This document shows positions 15,725 through 24,359 of a stretch of DNA of 64,000 bases, in pieces (the first letter of the stretch is position 1; each line of letters starts with the position of its first letter). The stretch is from DATMRS01 sp035566015. Lineage in GTDB: Bacteria; Pseudomonadota; Alphaproteobacteria; Sphingomonadales; Sphingomonadaceae. The notes beneath the pieces are model-generated. The model saw only the letters and a program-made list of their open reading frames with translations, was not told the DNA's origin and ran no database searches. The position numbers and the translations under genes are program-made. Location of the stretch: positions 34,609 through 98,608 of the forward strand of contig DATMRS010000003.1 of assembly GCA_035566015.1 (NCBI GenBank), written 5' to 3'.

Positions 15725-17347
15725 CTAAACGCCCAGCAGCGGCGCCATCAACGCCCGCTCCGCCGCGTCGGGATCGTCCGCGACGCGGCATTGGTCGTCG
15801 AGCAGCATGATCGGCCGCTTCGCCGCGTCATAGGGTGGCCAGTGCGGCAGGCCCTCGCCATTGGGGTCGCCGGTCGCCGCGAAGCGCACCCAGGCGGCGC
15901 TCATCCGCTTCGCCATCGCCTTCGCCGCCGCATCACCGCCGGTCATCGCCGCCGATTTCTCGACCTGATCGAAGATATAGGGCGCCTCGCTCGTGTGGAG
16001 CGCGCCGAGCTTGCCGTCCAGCGCGGGGCTCTGCCGGTCGAACCGATAGGCATAGACCGCGCCGCCGCCCGCCGCCGCCTTGCGGTCGGCCTGCGCCAGC
16101 ACAGGCAGCATCAGCGAATAGTCGCTGAACGCCTGGATATAGCGCCGGCTCGGGCTCGCCTCGGGATAGCGGCGGCGATAATAGGCCTCCGCCTCGTCCG
16201 CGCGATCGCCGAGGAACTGGCCAAGCCGCGCGCGTAGCCCCGCCTCGTCAAGCTCGAACCCCGCCGGGTCGTTGCCCATGAAGAAGCTCATCTCCTGGTC
16301 GTTCCAGCCGATCAGCATCGGCAGCGGCCGGGTGAGCGGCGCGGCATCGGGCGAGAAGGGATGACGCGGCAGCAATTCGGCGTCGATCACGGGCGCGAAG
16401 CAGGGCAGGTCGATGAAGCGCTTCGGCGGCAGCTTCGCCGCCACCCCATGATAGCCGGCCAGCATCTGCCGCACCGATAGCGCGCGCAGCCCCGCCACAT
16501 CGCCCGGCGTCACCCCGACTTCAGCGAAGAACAGCTCGGTCGCGTGCGCCGCCGCGTCGCGCTCCATGAAGCGCAGCCCCGGCCCGCTCTGGACGCCGGC
16601 GCGATGGAGCAGCCCTTCGGCGCGCGGGCTCGCCATCAGGAAGCTGGTCTTCATGCCGCCGCCCGATGCCCCGAACACCATCACCCGGCCCGGATCGCCG
16701 CCGAACGCCTCGATATTGTCGCGCACCCATTCCAGCGCGGCAATGATGTCGAGCATGCCGGCATTGCCCGCATGCGCGAACTCGCCGCCGCCCATATCGC
16801 CAAGATGCATGTAGCCGAAGGCGTTGAGGCGATGGTTGAGGCTCACCACCACCACGTCGCCGCGCCGCGCCAGCGCCTCGCCGTCGCCGGTCGCGCCCGA
16901 CCCGCCATAGAAGAAGCCGCCGTGCAGCCACACCATCACCGGTCGCTTGCGCCCGTCCTTGAGGCCGGCGGTCCAGACGTTGAGGAACAGGCAATCCTCG
17001 CTCTCCTCCGCCTTGGCAGGCGGCGGCGCATTGGCGGGGCGGGGGAATTGCGCGGTGATGACATAAGGCGGCCCCGCCGGCGGATGCGGGTTGCTCTGCG
17101 GCGCCGAGGCGCCATAGGCCGCCGCGTCCCTGACGCCCGCCCAGGATTCGGGCGCGCGCGGCGCCATGAAGCGGTCGGCCCGCGCATAGCGGATGCCCTT
17201 GAAGGCGATAACATCGTCGCCGACGACGCCGCGAACCTTGCCCTGAACGGTCTCCGCAACCGGCTCGATCACCATCTTCGTCTCCCCACGCAGCGCGGGC
17301 AGGATCAGCGCCGCGCCCGTCATCCCCAGCATCGTCCTCCGGTCCAT
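15725..17347 (-). CDS. Type B carboxylesterase with Tat signal
   Basis: 540 residues, starting MDRRTMLGMTGAALILPALRG, a short twin-arginine signal. The carboxylesterase type B fold is clear: EDCLFLNVWT, the oxyanion-hole loop VMVWLHGGFFYGGSG, the nucleophile elbow FGASGGG (Ser near 226) and the His region GALHTSEAPYIFDQV near 435. The length is normal for the family. These serine hydrolases cut carboxylic esters; a periplasmic location would let it release an ester-linked aromatic or fatty acid before inner-membrane uptake. It diverges from the two secreted SnoaL genes and shares their 220-bp regulatory gap. Confidence 0.9.
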   Translation of the reverse strand: MDRRTMLGMTGAALILPALRGETKMVIEPVAETVQGKVRGVVGDDVIAFKGIRYARADRFMAPRAPESWAGVRDAAAYGASAPQSNPHPPAGPPYVITAQFPRPANAPPPAKAEESEDCLFLNVWTAGLKDGRKRPVMVWLHGGFFYGGSGATGDGEALARRGDVVVVSLNHRLNAFGYMHLGDMGGGEFAHAGNAGMLDIIAALEWVRDNIEAFGGDPGRVMVFGASGGGMKTSFLMASPRAEGLLHRAGVQSGPGLRFMERDAAAHATELFFAEVGVTPGDVAGLRALSVRQMLAGYHGVAAKLPPKRFIDLPCFAPVIDAELLPRHPFSPDAAPLTRPLPMLIGWNDQEMSFFMGNDPAGFELDEAGLRARLGQFLGDRADEAEAYYRRRYPEASPSRRYIQAFSDYSLMLPVLAQADRKAAAGGGAVYAYRFDRQSPALDGKLGALHTSEAPYIFDQVEKSAAMTGGDAAAKAMAKRMSAAWVRFAATGDPNGEGLPHWPPYDAAKRPIMLLDDQCRVADDPDAAERALMAPLLGV

Positions 17348-17568
17348 GGCCCGCTTTCCCTATGGCATCAACAAGGCCGCCGCCCCTTCGCGGGCACGGC
17401 GCCTCATGGTCATCCCTCATGCCGCCTGTCGGAAGCAAATCCACCCCGCATCCGGGACGATTCACCCCCAAGCACCACGCCAGTGCACACCGGGACAAGC
17501 CACCCCACCCCGCCCCGCTATCACGGTATGGCATGCGCCGGGGAAGCGCATCACGAACGGGGGAGCAT

Positions 17569-18333
17569 ATGGCTTTTTCAGCGCTTCGTCTCGGCCTCGC
17601 GGCGCTTCTCGGCGGACTCGCCACAGCCGGGCAGGCCGCGCCGCCCGCCACGATCGCCTCGCTGCAAGCCGAGATCGAGGCGCTTCAGGCGAAGGTGAAC
17701 CGGCTTGAGGACAAGGCGGCGATCGAAAAGCTCCAGCGCGCCTACGGCTATTATCTGGACAAGCAGCTTTGGAGCGAATCCGCGGCGCTATTCTCCGATA
17801 CCGGCAGCGTCGAAATCGCCCAGCGCGGCGTCTATCGCGGGCGCAAGGGCATCGACACCTTCTTCATCCAGGTGATGGGTCATGGCGTCGACGGACTCCA
17901 GCAGGGCCGCATCTTCAACCATCTGATCCTGCAAGGCATTGTCGACGTCGATCCCGACGGGCTCCACGCCAGGGGCCGCTGGCGCGCGCTGCAATGGGTG
18001 GTGACGCTGGGCGGCCGCGCCATTTTCGCCGAGGGGCCGTATGAGAATATATATGTGAAGGAAAATGGCGTCTGGAAGATCCAGAGCATGCACTATTTCG
18101 ACAGCTATCATGTGACCGAGGCGGACGGCTTCACCAGGAACCCGATCAGCCCGTCGGGGGAAACCGCCGCCTTCCCGCCCGATGAGCAGCCGACGGTGGT
18201 CTACGACAATTATCCGGGCGTCTATGTACCGCCCTTCCATTATCCCAATCCGGTAAGCGGCCGCCCCTGGACCGCCGCCGACACGAAGGCCCATTCGACG
18301 GTCAATGTGTCCGGCCCGCCCCATGCCCATTAA
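17569..18333 (+). CDS. Secreted SnoaL-like protein
   Basis: 254 residues from the ATG at 17569 (GGGGGAG ribosome binding site); longer upstream in-frame starts lack one. Sec signal to about residue 23 (GGLATAGQAA), a coiled-coil helix (IASLQAEIEALQAKVNRLEDKAAIEK in part), then one SnoaL-like domain (YGYYLDKQLWSESAALF). The tail carries FHYPNPVSGR, the same motif as the end of the triple-domain protein at 2909-5011, so this looks like a single-unit relative of that protein. The function is unknown; a periplasmic isomerase, dehydratase or binding role is possible. Confidence 0.82.
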   Translation: MAFSALRLGLAALLGGLATAGQAAPPATIASLQAEIEALQAKVNRLEDKAAIEKLQRAYGYYLDKQLWSESAALFSDTGSVEIAQRGVYRGRKGIDTFFIQVMGHGVDGLQQGRIFNHLILQGIVDVDPDGLHARGRWRALQWVVTLGGRAIFAEGPYENIYVKENGVWKIQSMHYFDSYHVTEADGFTRNPISPSGETAAFPPDEQPTVVYDNYPGVYVPPFHYPNPVSGRPWTAADTKAHSTVNVSGPPHAH

Positions 18334-18354
18334 TCCATAAGAAGGACAGAGACG

Positions 18355-18981
18355 ATGCTGAAGAAACTCATGGGCCTGATCGCAGCCGGCACCGCCATCG
18401 CCGCGCCCGCAAGCGCGCAGATCGGCAACCCGCATGCCGCCGACTGGGTGAAGACTCCCCAGCCCGCCGCCGTCAGCCCCTTTCCCGCGGCGGTGCCGGC
18501 GGGCCGTGCCGACGATTATGTCTCCATCGTCAATCTGATGAACACCTATCTGGTCGCGCTCGATGCGGGCGATATCGATACCTACGCCTCGCTCTTCGCG
18601 CCCGATGCGACGCTGTACTGGATCGGCGGCGTCGAACGCGGCCGCGCCGCCATCCACAAGAATCTTTCCGATTTCGGCACCGGGCGCAAGAAGTTGCCGA
18701 AGGATGCGACCGAACGCCCGCGCTTCATCCACACGCTCGGCAGCCAGCGCATCGATTTCACCGGGCCGACCACCGCGCACGATGTCGGCATGTGGCTCGG
18801 CTTCAACAATCAGGCCGCCGACAAGAGCTTCAAGATGGCCGAATTCGGCCATTATGAGGACAAATATGTCAAGATCGACGGCCGCTGGTATTTTCAGGAA
18901 CGCCGCATCTTCAACGAACGGCTGAGCAACAAGGCGCTCTTCTATCCCGAACTGGGCGAGCCCGATCCGCGCGAGAAGTGA
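18355..18981 (+). CDS. Secreted SnoaL-like protein
   Basis: 208 residues, 21 bp after the preceding SnoaL gene and probably co-transcribed, with an AGAAGGAC ribosome binding site. The Sec signal MLKKLMGLIAAGTAIAAPASAQ is followed by one SnoaL-like domain (LMNTYLVALDAGDIDTYASLFAPDATLYWIGG ... EFGHYEDKYVKIDGRWYFQERRI). It resembles the cytoplasmic SnoaL protein at 23868-24359 in the closing HYED...DG.W.F..R.I..E segment. Substrate and reaction are unknown. Confidence 0.82.
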   Translation: MLKKLMGLIAAGTAIAAPASAQIGNPHAADWVKTPQPAAVSPFPAAVPAGRADDYVSIVNLMNTYLVALDAGDIDTYASLFAPDATLYWIGGVERGRAAIHKNLSDFGTGRKKLPKDATERPRFIHTLGSQRIDFTGPTTAHDVGMWLGFNNQAADKSFKMAEFGHYEDKYVKIDGRWYFQERRIFNERLSNKALFYPELGEPDPREK

Positions 18982-19002
18982 TCGGGCCGCGCCCCCGCGC
19001 CG

Positions 19003-19998
19003 TCACCCGTCGAGCGGCGGGTTGGTCGGCGCGGGCTTGGACGGCGGCGTCGGCGGCGCGGGCGGGGTCAGGCCGCCCGGCCGCATGCTCGGCGTCTTCG
19101 TCCAGGGGGAACGCATATAATAAGGCGTCTGGATGAAGGTCGCCTCGATTCCGGTGATCGCACCATGTTTGATCTTGAACATCTCCAGCAGGCCCCAGGT
19201 CTGCGGCTCGCGGAAGATCGACCGCTGCGGCGTGCCATCGGTGAGCGTATAGGTGTCGAGCACGCCCTTATGGTCGATATAGCCGCGCGCCATCACGATG
19301 CCGCGCACCTCGTCGATCAGGAAGAAGTCCCGGTCGCGCACGCGCTCGTTGAAGCGGTAGCGGCCGGAGCGGAAGCCCTGTTCGATATCGGAAAAGCGCA
19401 TGCCGTTCTCGAACCGCGTCGCGCCGGGCGCGAACTTTATCCCCTCGCGCAGCTCGCCATTATTGTTCTCGAGCGTCGAGAAATAGCTGTTGGCGACGCG
19501 CCTCAGATCCTCGCGCGACATGCGGTCGGCCTTGTCCACCGGCCGCGCGAGATCGGGATCATGGGCGAAACCCTCGATCGGGCCGATCGGCGTCGGCGGG
19601 GAGGAAAGGTTGCGGCGCGTGGAAATCACCTGCTCGACTTCGGTGATCTTGCCGTCCGCCACCTTCAGCCGGATCGCCAGGAAGCCCGGAATGTCCTTCT
19701 GCATGATCGTCGTATAGATGCCGACATTGCCGGTGACGGGATCGGAGAGGGTGAGCGCCGGCCCCACTTCCTGCGTCACCGTGTCCCACGTGCCGTCGGG
19801 CAGGCGCATCTCGACATTGTTCTCGGTGAAGCGGACATGCGGGCTGAACGGCGCCAGCGCGGGATCATGCGCCAGATAGGCGGTGCGATATTGCGTGCCG
19901 ATCCGCTCGAGACAGGCCTTCCCGCACTCGGCGGCCGCCGGGGCGCCCCCGGACGCCATCAGGACCGCCGCGGCGGCGGTGGAGAACATGAGTCGCAT
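19003..19998 (-). CDS. Secreted SnoaL-like protein, paralogue of 6758-7678
   Basis: 331 residues with a Sec signal (to about APAAA) and then ECGKACLERIGTQYRTAYLAHDPALAPFSP. The paralogue at 6758-7678 matches along nearly the whole length, including the Cys-x3-Cys, MRLPDGTWDTVTQEVGPAL, GNVGIYTTIM and EPQTWGLLEMFKI. This copy has an extra proline-rich C-terminal tail (PPAPPTPPSKPAPTNPP). Two exported paralogues flanking the left cluster suggest they act on related intermediates. No function can be assigned. It diverges from the AraC regulator gene. Confidence 0.75.
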   Translation of the reverse strand: MRLMFSTAAAAVLMASGGAPAAAECGKACLERIGTQYRTAYLAHDPALAPFSPHVRFTENNVEMRLPDGTWDTVTQEVGPALTLSDPVTGNVGIYTTIMQKDIPGFLAIRLKVADGKITEVEQVISTRRNLSSPPTPIGPIEGFAHDPDLARPVDKADRMSREDLRRVANSYFSTLENNNGELREGIKFAPGATRFENGMRFSDIEQGFRSGRYRFNERVRDRDFFLIDEVRGIVMARGYIDHKGVLDTYTLTDGTPQRSIFREPQTWGLLEMFKIKHGAITGIEATFIQTPYYMRSPWTKTPSMRPGGLTPPAPPTPPSKPAPTNPPLDG

Positions 19999-20097
19999 GG
20001 TCGCTCCCGAAATTCTGGCATGATGCCGCCGACGATAAGCGCGCGGCGGCGGCGGCGCTTTCCTGAGAGTGCATGCCGGCTACCCCCCAAGCGCCCG

Positions 20098-20145
20098 GTG
20101 GGATCGGTCCCACAGCTTGACAAGGTGGGGCTTTCCTTTTCTATT
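20098..20145 (+). promoter_or_regulatory. Palindrome plus sigma70-like promoter for araC-family gene
   Basis: GTGGGATCGGTCCCAC (20098-20113) is a 6-4-6 palindrome. It is followed at once by TTGACA (20117-20122), a 17-bp spacer and TCTATT (20140-20145, four of six consensus bases). The operator sits just upstream of -35, where an activator or autoregulator could bind. An AGTGCAT box lies further up at 20068. Confidence 0.5.
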
Positions 20146-20279
20146 TTCTTTCGGCTCCCGTCTGCAGAACGAAGAATGAGGTCGGGGCGGAGTTGGGGCG
20201 GCCAGATCAATACTCCAACGGCCGGCAACAAGGGCCGGGGAGACGGCACGTCCGCCCGTATAGTGGGGGATGATATGTC

Positions 20280-21245
20280 ATGAGCGCGGTTCACCGATCC
20301 TCGACAATCGCGGTAGAGGGGCCTCAGCGGCTGTCTTTCTGGATGCACGGGGCGCATGAGATCGGCGGCATAGACGCCCGCCCGCTCGGCAGCCATGCGT
20401 TCGATGGCCGGGTGGCGACGCGCCATCTGGGCCCGCTGATCGTCTATGACCTGGCGACAAGCCCGCACCGCGCCGCCTGGACACGCGACCTGATCGAAAA
20501 GGCGGACAATTGCAGCATCCGCCTGCGCTTCCAGCGGCACGGCACCAGCGTCCTCGAACAGAACGGTTTCCAGCAGCGCATCGTCGCCGGCCAATGGTCG
20601 ATACTGGACGGCACGCGGCCCTATTCGATCGTCAACGAGGAATGGGCGCGCCATATCTCGCTGCAAATCCCGCTTTCGGAGCTTTCGACGCGCGAGTTCG
20701 AAATCGCGCGCCGGCTGGTCGGCCCCTTCCCGGTCGCGCACAGCGTCTGCCACCTCCTCTATCAATGCATCCGCCTGATGATCGAGGACCTCGGCGAGGA
20801 GCGCGGAACCACCGACGAAGATCTTGGCGAATCGCTCCTCCACATGTTCCGGATCATGCTCAACCAGCCGGCGCAGGAACGCAGCCGCAAGACGATGCGC
20901 GAAACCGCCGAGGAGCGCATCCGCTCCTATATCCGCCGCAATCTCACCGATCCGCAGCTTTCGGTCGACACGATCGCGGCGGCGATGAAGTGCTCGCGCC
21001 GCTATGTGCACAAATTGTTCGAAGGGCAGGAGACGGTGACGCAGTTCATCTGGTCGCAGCGTCTCGACCGCTGCCGCACCCGGCTGCTCGACGCCGAGGC
21101 CAAGGTGCCGACGCTGACCGAACTCGCCTTCGAAAACGGCTTCCGCAGCTCCGCCCATTTCAGCCGGGCATTCCGCGCCAAATATGGCGTCACGCCCAGC
21201 GCCTTGCGCGCACGCATCGAAGCCGGCCCGCCGCAGGAAGCCTGA
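20280..21245 (+). CDS. AraC-family transcriptional regulator
   Basis: 321 residues. The N-terminal half (about 40-190) resembles the AraC-binding-like sensing domain, with SIRLRFQRHGTSVLEQNG and VAGQWSILDGTRPYSIVNE. The C-terminal 100 residues form the paired helix-turn-helix DNA-binding domain, ending in the family signature ELAFENGFRSSAHFSRAFRAKYGVTPSALR. The start at 20280 follows GGGGGA by nine bases. It lies among the exported SnoaL, esterase and TBDR genes and is the only regulator in the left 25 kb, so it is the leading candidate for their control. Confidence 0.92.
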   Translation: MSAVHRSSTIAVEGPQRLSFWMHGAHEIGGIDARPLGSHAFDGRVATRHLGPLIVYDLATSPHRAAWTRDLIEKADNCSIRLRFQRHGTSVLEQNGFQQRIVAGQWSILDGTRPYSIVNEEWARHISLQIPLSELSTREFEIARRLVGPFPVAHSVCHLLYQCIRLMIEDLGEERGTTDEDLGESLLHMFRIMLNQPAQERSRKTMRETAEERIRSYIRRNLTDPQLSVDTIAAAMKCSRRYVHKLFEGQETVTQFIWSQRLDRCRTRLLDAEAKVPTLTELAFENGFRSSAHFSRAFRAKYGVTPSALRARIEAGPPQEA

Positions 21246-21265
21246 CGCGCATCGGCTGAGGCCAG

Positions 21266-22161
21266 ACGCGGCCCCCGCCCCGTTACTTTCTCACTTGTCA
21301 TTCCAGCGAAGGCGGGAATCCATACGCACCGCTCCACCAAGGAGAATGGAACCCTGCGCCTATGGATTCCCGCCTATGCGGGAATGACGGTGAGGTCGGG
21401 AGGGTTGGTTCCGTAACTTCCCTGCGTGGAGGCACACAGCGACCCGCCCCCGCCCTCCCGTCACCCCGGCGAAAGCCGGGGCCCACGGACTCGGCTCGCT
21501 TCGATATCGATCGCCCGCCTCCATGGATTCCGGCTTCCGCCGGAATGACGATTGAAGGAATGGCAGGCAAGGTTCGTCAGACGTAGCCCTTGCCACCTTC
21601 CAATCCGTCATTCCCGCGAAGGCGGGAATCCATACGCACCGCTCCGCCAAGGAGAATGGAACCCTGCGCCTACGCGGGAATGACGGTAAAGTTGGAACGA
21701 TCGGTTCCGTAACTTCCCTGCATGGAGGCACACAGCGACCGGCCCCCGCCCTCCCGTCACCCCGGCGAAAGCCGGGGCCCACGGACTCGGCTCGCTTCGA
21801 TATCGATCGCCCGCCTCCATGGATTCCGGCTTCCGCCGGAATGACGGCTGAAAGGATAATGGGTCGGGTTCGTCACACGCGGCCCCCGCCCCGTTACTTT
21901 CTCACTTGTCATTCCCGCGAAGGCGGGAATCCATACGCACTGCCCCGTCAAAAAGAATGGAACGCGGCGCCTATGGATTCCCGCCTGCGCGGGAATGACG
22001 GTGAGGTCGGGAGGGTTGGTTCCATAACTTCCCTGCGTGGAGGCACACAGCGACCGGCCCCTCCCTCCCGTCACCCCGGCGAAAGCCGGGGTCCACGGAC
22101 TCGGCTCGCTTCATTATCAAAGGACTCGCCGTCCATGGATTCCGGCTTCCGCCGGAATGAC
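21266..22161. repeat. Three tandem ~285-bp units of REP-like palindromes
   Basis: Full units lie at about 21266-21549 and 21877-22161, about 611 bp apart. A shortened unit at about 21605-21846 lacks the left segment and has a 14-nt internal deletion. A full unit contains an inverted pair (ATTCCCGCGAAGGCGGGAAT and ATTCCCGCCTGCGCGGGAAT), then CACCCCGGCGAAAGCCGGGG, then ATTCCGGCTTCCGCCGGAAT. Short open frames here are products of the repeats, not genes. No transposase is nearby. These look like mobile palindromes that were then duplicated as a block. Confidence 0.85.
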
Positions 22162-22200
22162 CAATGGCGGCCGAGGTTCATCAAACGCCCCGACGGTTCG

Positions 22201-22229
22201 TTGACACAGTCACTTCCCACTTATACTTA
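22201..22229 (+). promoter_or_regulatory. Likely promoter of MFS-SnoaL-MFS-cupin operon
   Basis: TTGACA is at 22201-22206. Downstream is TATACT (22222-22227, 15-bp spacer) or TACTTA (22224-22229, 17-bp spacer), in the one AT-rich stretch of this gap. Its position downstream of the in-frame ATG at 22164 supports the GTG start at 22302 for the MFS gene. Confidence 0.5.
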
Positions 22230-22301
22230 TCATGTTATGCTTTCCCCGCCGCCACATCGCATCCTGCGCGCCGGGGATCGAGCCACCGGATCCCGCATTC
22301 G

Positions 22302-23711
22302 GTGAGCGCCGAACCGGCGACGATCGACACCCCGGGCGGCACGACGCTCGCCGCGTCGCCCGCCAGTATCAAGGCGACATCGTCGATCGCGCTCGCCATT
22401 CTGTTCGCGGTCTATTTCTTCAGCTCGGTCGATCGCTCGATCTTCGGCATCCTCGCCCAGCCGATCAAGGAGGAACTGCTCCTCGCCGACTGGCAACTGG
22501 GTTTCCTGACCGGCCTCGCCTTCAGCGCGGTGCAATTGCTCTTCGGCTTTCCGATGGCGCGGCTGGCGGACAAGGGGAACCGCGTCTCGATCCTCTCCGC
22601 CTGCGTAGCCTTATGGTCGGTGATGACGGCCCTGTGCGGGCTGAGCATGAGCTTCATCCAGCTTTCGCTTTTCCGCATGGGCGTGGGTGTCGGCGAGGCG
22701 TCCTGCCTGCCCGCCTCGCATTCGCTGATAAGCGACTATTTCCCGCCCGGCAGCCGGACGAAGGCGCTCGCCATCTACGGCCTCGGTTATCCGATCGGCG
22801 GTCTGCTCGGCACGATTGCGGGCGGCATCGTCCTCGATCATTGGGGCTGGCGCGCCGCCTTCTACGTGGTCGGGCTGCCGGGGCTCCTCCTCGCCCTGCT
22901 CACCTGGCGCATCGTCAGGGAGCCGGCGCGCGGGCAGTTCGACGCCGGCGATACGGCCGATCTTGCCGCGCCCAAATCCTTCCGCGAGGTCGCGCTCGTG
23001 CTCTGGCGCTCGCCCGTCCTGCGGCAGATGATCCTAGCGCTGACCTTGCTGTCGATCTTCACCAGCCCCACCTCGACCTTCCTCGGCCCCTATCTGATCC
23101 GCCGCTTCCCGCTTTCCTATACCGAGCTGGGATTCATCGTCGCGATGACGATGATGCTCGGCGCGTCGCTCTCGACGATCGGCGGCGGCATCATCGCGCA
23201 GCGCCTCGGCCGGCGCGATGAGCGCTGGCTCCTCTGGTTTCCCGCGATCACCGTGGCCGTGGGCATGCCGCTCTACGTCATCGCGCTCGCGCAGTCCGAC
23301 TGGCTCTCTCTCGCCATCTGGATGTTCTTCGGCGCGCTGGCCAACGCGACTTTCCTCGCGCCCTGCTATACCGTGCTCTACGGCATCGTCGCGCCCGGCG
23401 GCCGGGCGAAGGCGGCGGTGATCGTCCAGCTCTTCATGGGGCTGATCGGGCTCAGCTTCGGCCCCCTCCTCGCCGGCGCGGCGAACGACATGATCGCGGC
23501 GATGCTGTTCGGCCCTCATGCGCAGGGTTTTTTGACCGCCTGCCCAGGTGGACAGGCCGCGAAAGGCGCGCCCGCCGCGCTCGACGCCGCCTGCCGGGGC
23601 GCGATGGTCGATGCGACGCAGATCGTGCTGATCGCGACGATGGCGTTGACGATCTGGCCCGCCTGGCATTTCTATCTTGCCGGCCGCCGCATGAAGCGCG
23701 CTCCTCGATAA
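22302..23711 (+). CDS. MFS transporter
   Basis: 469 residues from a GTG at 22302. The upstream ATG lies in the repeat block and before the likely promoter, so it is rejected. About 12 hydrophobic segments are present. The first (FAVYFFSSVDRSIFGILAQPIKEEL) and the loop FPMARLADKGNR mark the same MFS subgroup as the proteins at 26273 and 45471. Inner-membrane import or export of a small organic compound is expected; the substrate is unknown. A roughly 50-residue loop near the C-terminus (FLTACPGGQAAKGAPAALDAACRGAM) is between the last two helices. The SnoaL and AAHS-type genes downstream are probably co-transcribed. Confidence 0.88.
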   Translation: MSAEPATIDTPGGTTLAASPASIKATSSIALAILFAVYFFSSVDRSIFGILAQPIKEELLLADWQLGFLTGLAFSAVQLLFGFPMARLADKGNRVSILSACVALWSVMTALCGLSMSFIQLSLFRMGVGVGEASCLPASHSLISDYFPPGSRTKALAIYGLGYPIGGLLGTIAGGIVLDHWGWRAAFYVVGLPGLLLALLTWRIVREPARGQFDAGDTADLAAPKSFREVALVLWRSPVLRQMILALTLLSIFTSPTSTFLGPYLIRRFPLSYTELGFIVAMTMMLGASLSTIGGGIIAQRLGRRDERWLLWFPAITVAVGMPLYVIALAQSDWLSLAIWMFFGALANATFLAPCYTVLYGIVAPGGRAKAAVIVQLFMGLIGLSFGPLLAGAANDMIAAMLFGPHAQGFLTACPGGQAAKGAPAALDAACRGAMVDATQIVLIATMALTIWPAWHFYLAGRRMKRAPR

Positions 23712-23867
23712 GCACGCCCGTTATCGATTTTTCCTGTGGCCGCTTGCGAAGGCGGGGAAGTGTCGTATCATCCGCCGCGACAGTCCGACGCCGGCCTGCG
23801 GGATCGGCCGGCGAAAGACGACAGGACAAGGGCGGCGCCGCAAGGGCCGGCCAGGGGGAGCGAAGGG

Positions 23868-24359
23868 ATGACGCATTCGGGCCAGGCAAGCTATGTGGAG
23901 GATCGCGCCCGCATCGAGGATTTGCAGGCGCGCTACATGTTCGCGCTCGATTGGCACGATGCCGACGCCTATGCCGCGACCTTTACCGAGGACGGGATTC
24001 TCGACTGGGCGCTCGGCATTGCCGAGGGCCGCGACGCGATCCGCCAGGAAGCGCTCGGCATGCGGACGATGTTCGCCCGCAAGGAGGCGGCGGACGCGCC
24101 GCTCCGCCCCGCCCGGCTGCGTCATTTCATCACCAATGTTACGCTCCGCATCGAGGGCGACCGCGCGACCGGCCACGCTTACTGGATGGAGCTCGACAAT
24201 GATGTGCGCGGCCGCTGGCCCTATGTCGGCGGCTACGGCCATTATGAGGACGAATTGAGGAAGGTCGACGGCGAATGGCTCTTCTCGCGCCGCAAGATCT
24301 ATAACGAAATACTCGCGACGCGCACCGCGCCGGAGACGAACCCGGTCCGTCCCGCGTGA
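23868..24359 (+). CDS. SnoaL-like domain protein
   Basis: 163 residues from the ATG at 23868 (GGGGGAGCGAAGGG upstream). A single SnoaL-like domain without a signal peptide: EDLQARYMFALDWHDADAYAATFTEDGILDW at the start and GYGHYEDELRKVDGEWLFSRRKIYNEI at the end. Length and pattern fit SnoaL_4-type members, which include dehydratases and isomerases of aromatic or steroid metabolism. It overlaps the next gene by four bases (GTGA), so the two are coupled. It is one of only two SnoaL proteins in the window predicted to be cytoplasmic. Confidence 0.85.
   Translation: MTHSGQASYVEDRARIEDLQARYMFALDWHDADAYAATFTEDGILDWALGIAEGRDAIRQEALGMRTMFARKEAADAPLRPARLRHFITNVTLRIEGDRATGHAYWMELDNDVRGRWPYVGGYGHYEDELRKVDGEWLFSRRKIYNEILATRTAPETNPVRPA

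Noticed and set aside
21266..22161. Possible CRISPR array
   Set aside because: Repeats are palindromes inside ~285-bp units, not 25-40-bp repeats with unique spacers, and no cas gene is present.
22164..22301. ATG start of the MFS gene at 22164
   Set aside because: It lies at the edge of the repeat block and before the likely promoter at 22201. The added 46 residues are not membrane-like or family-like.
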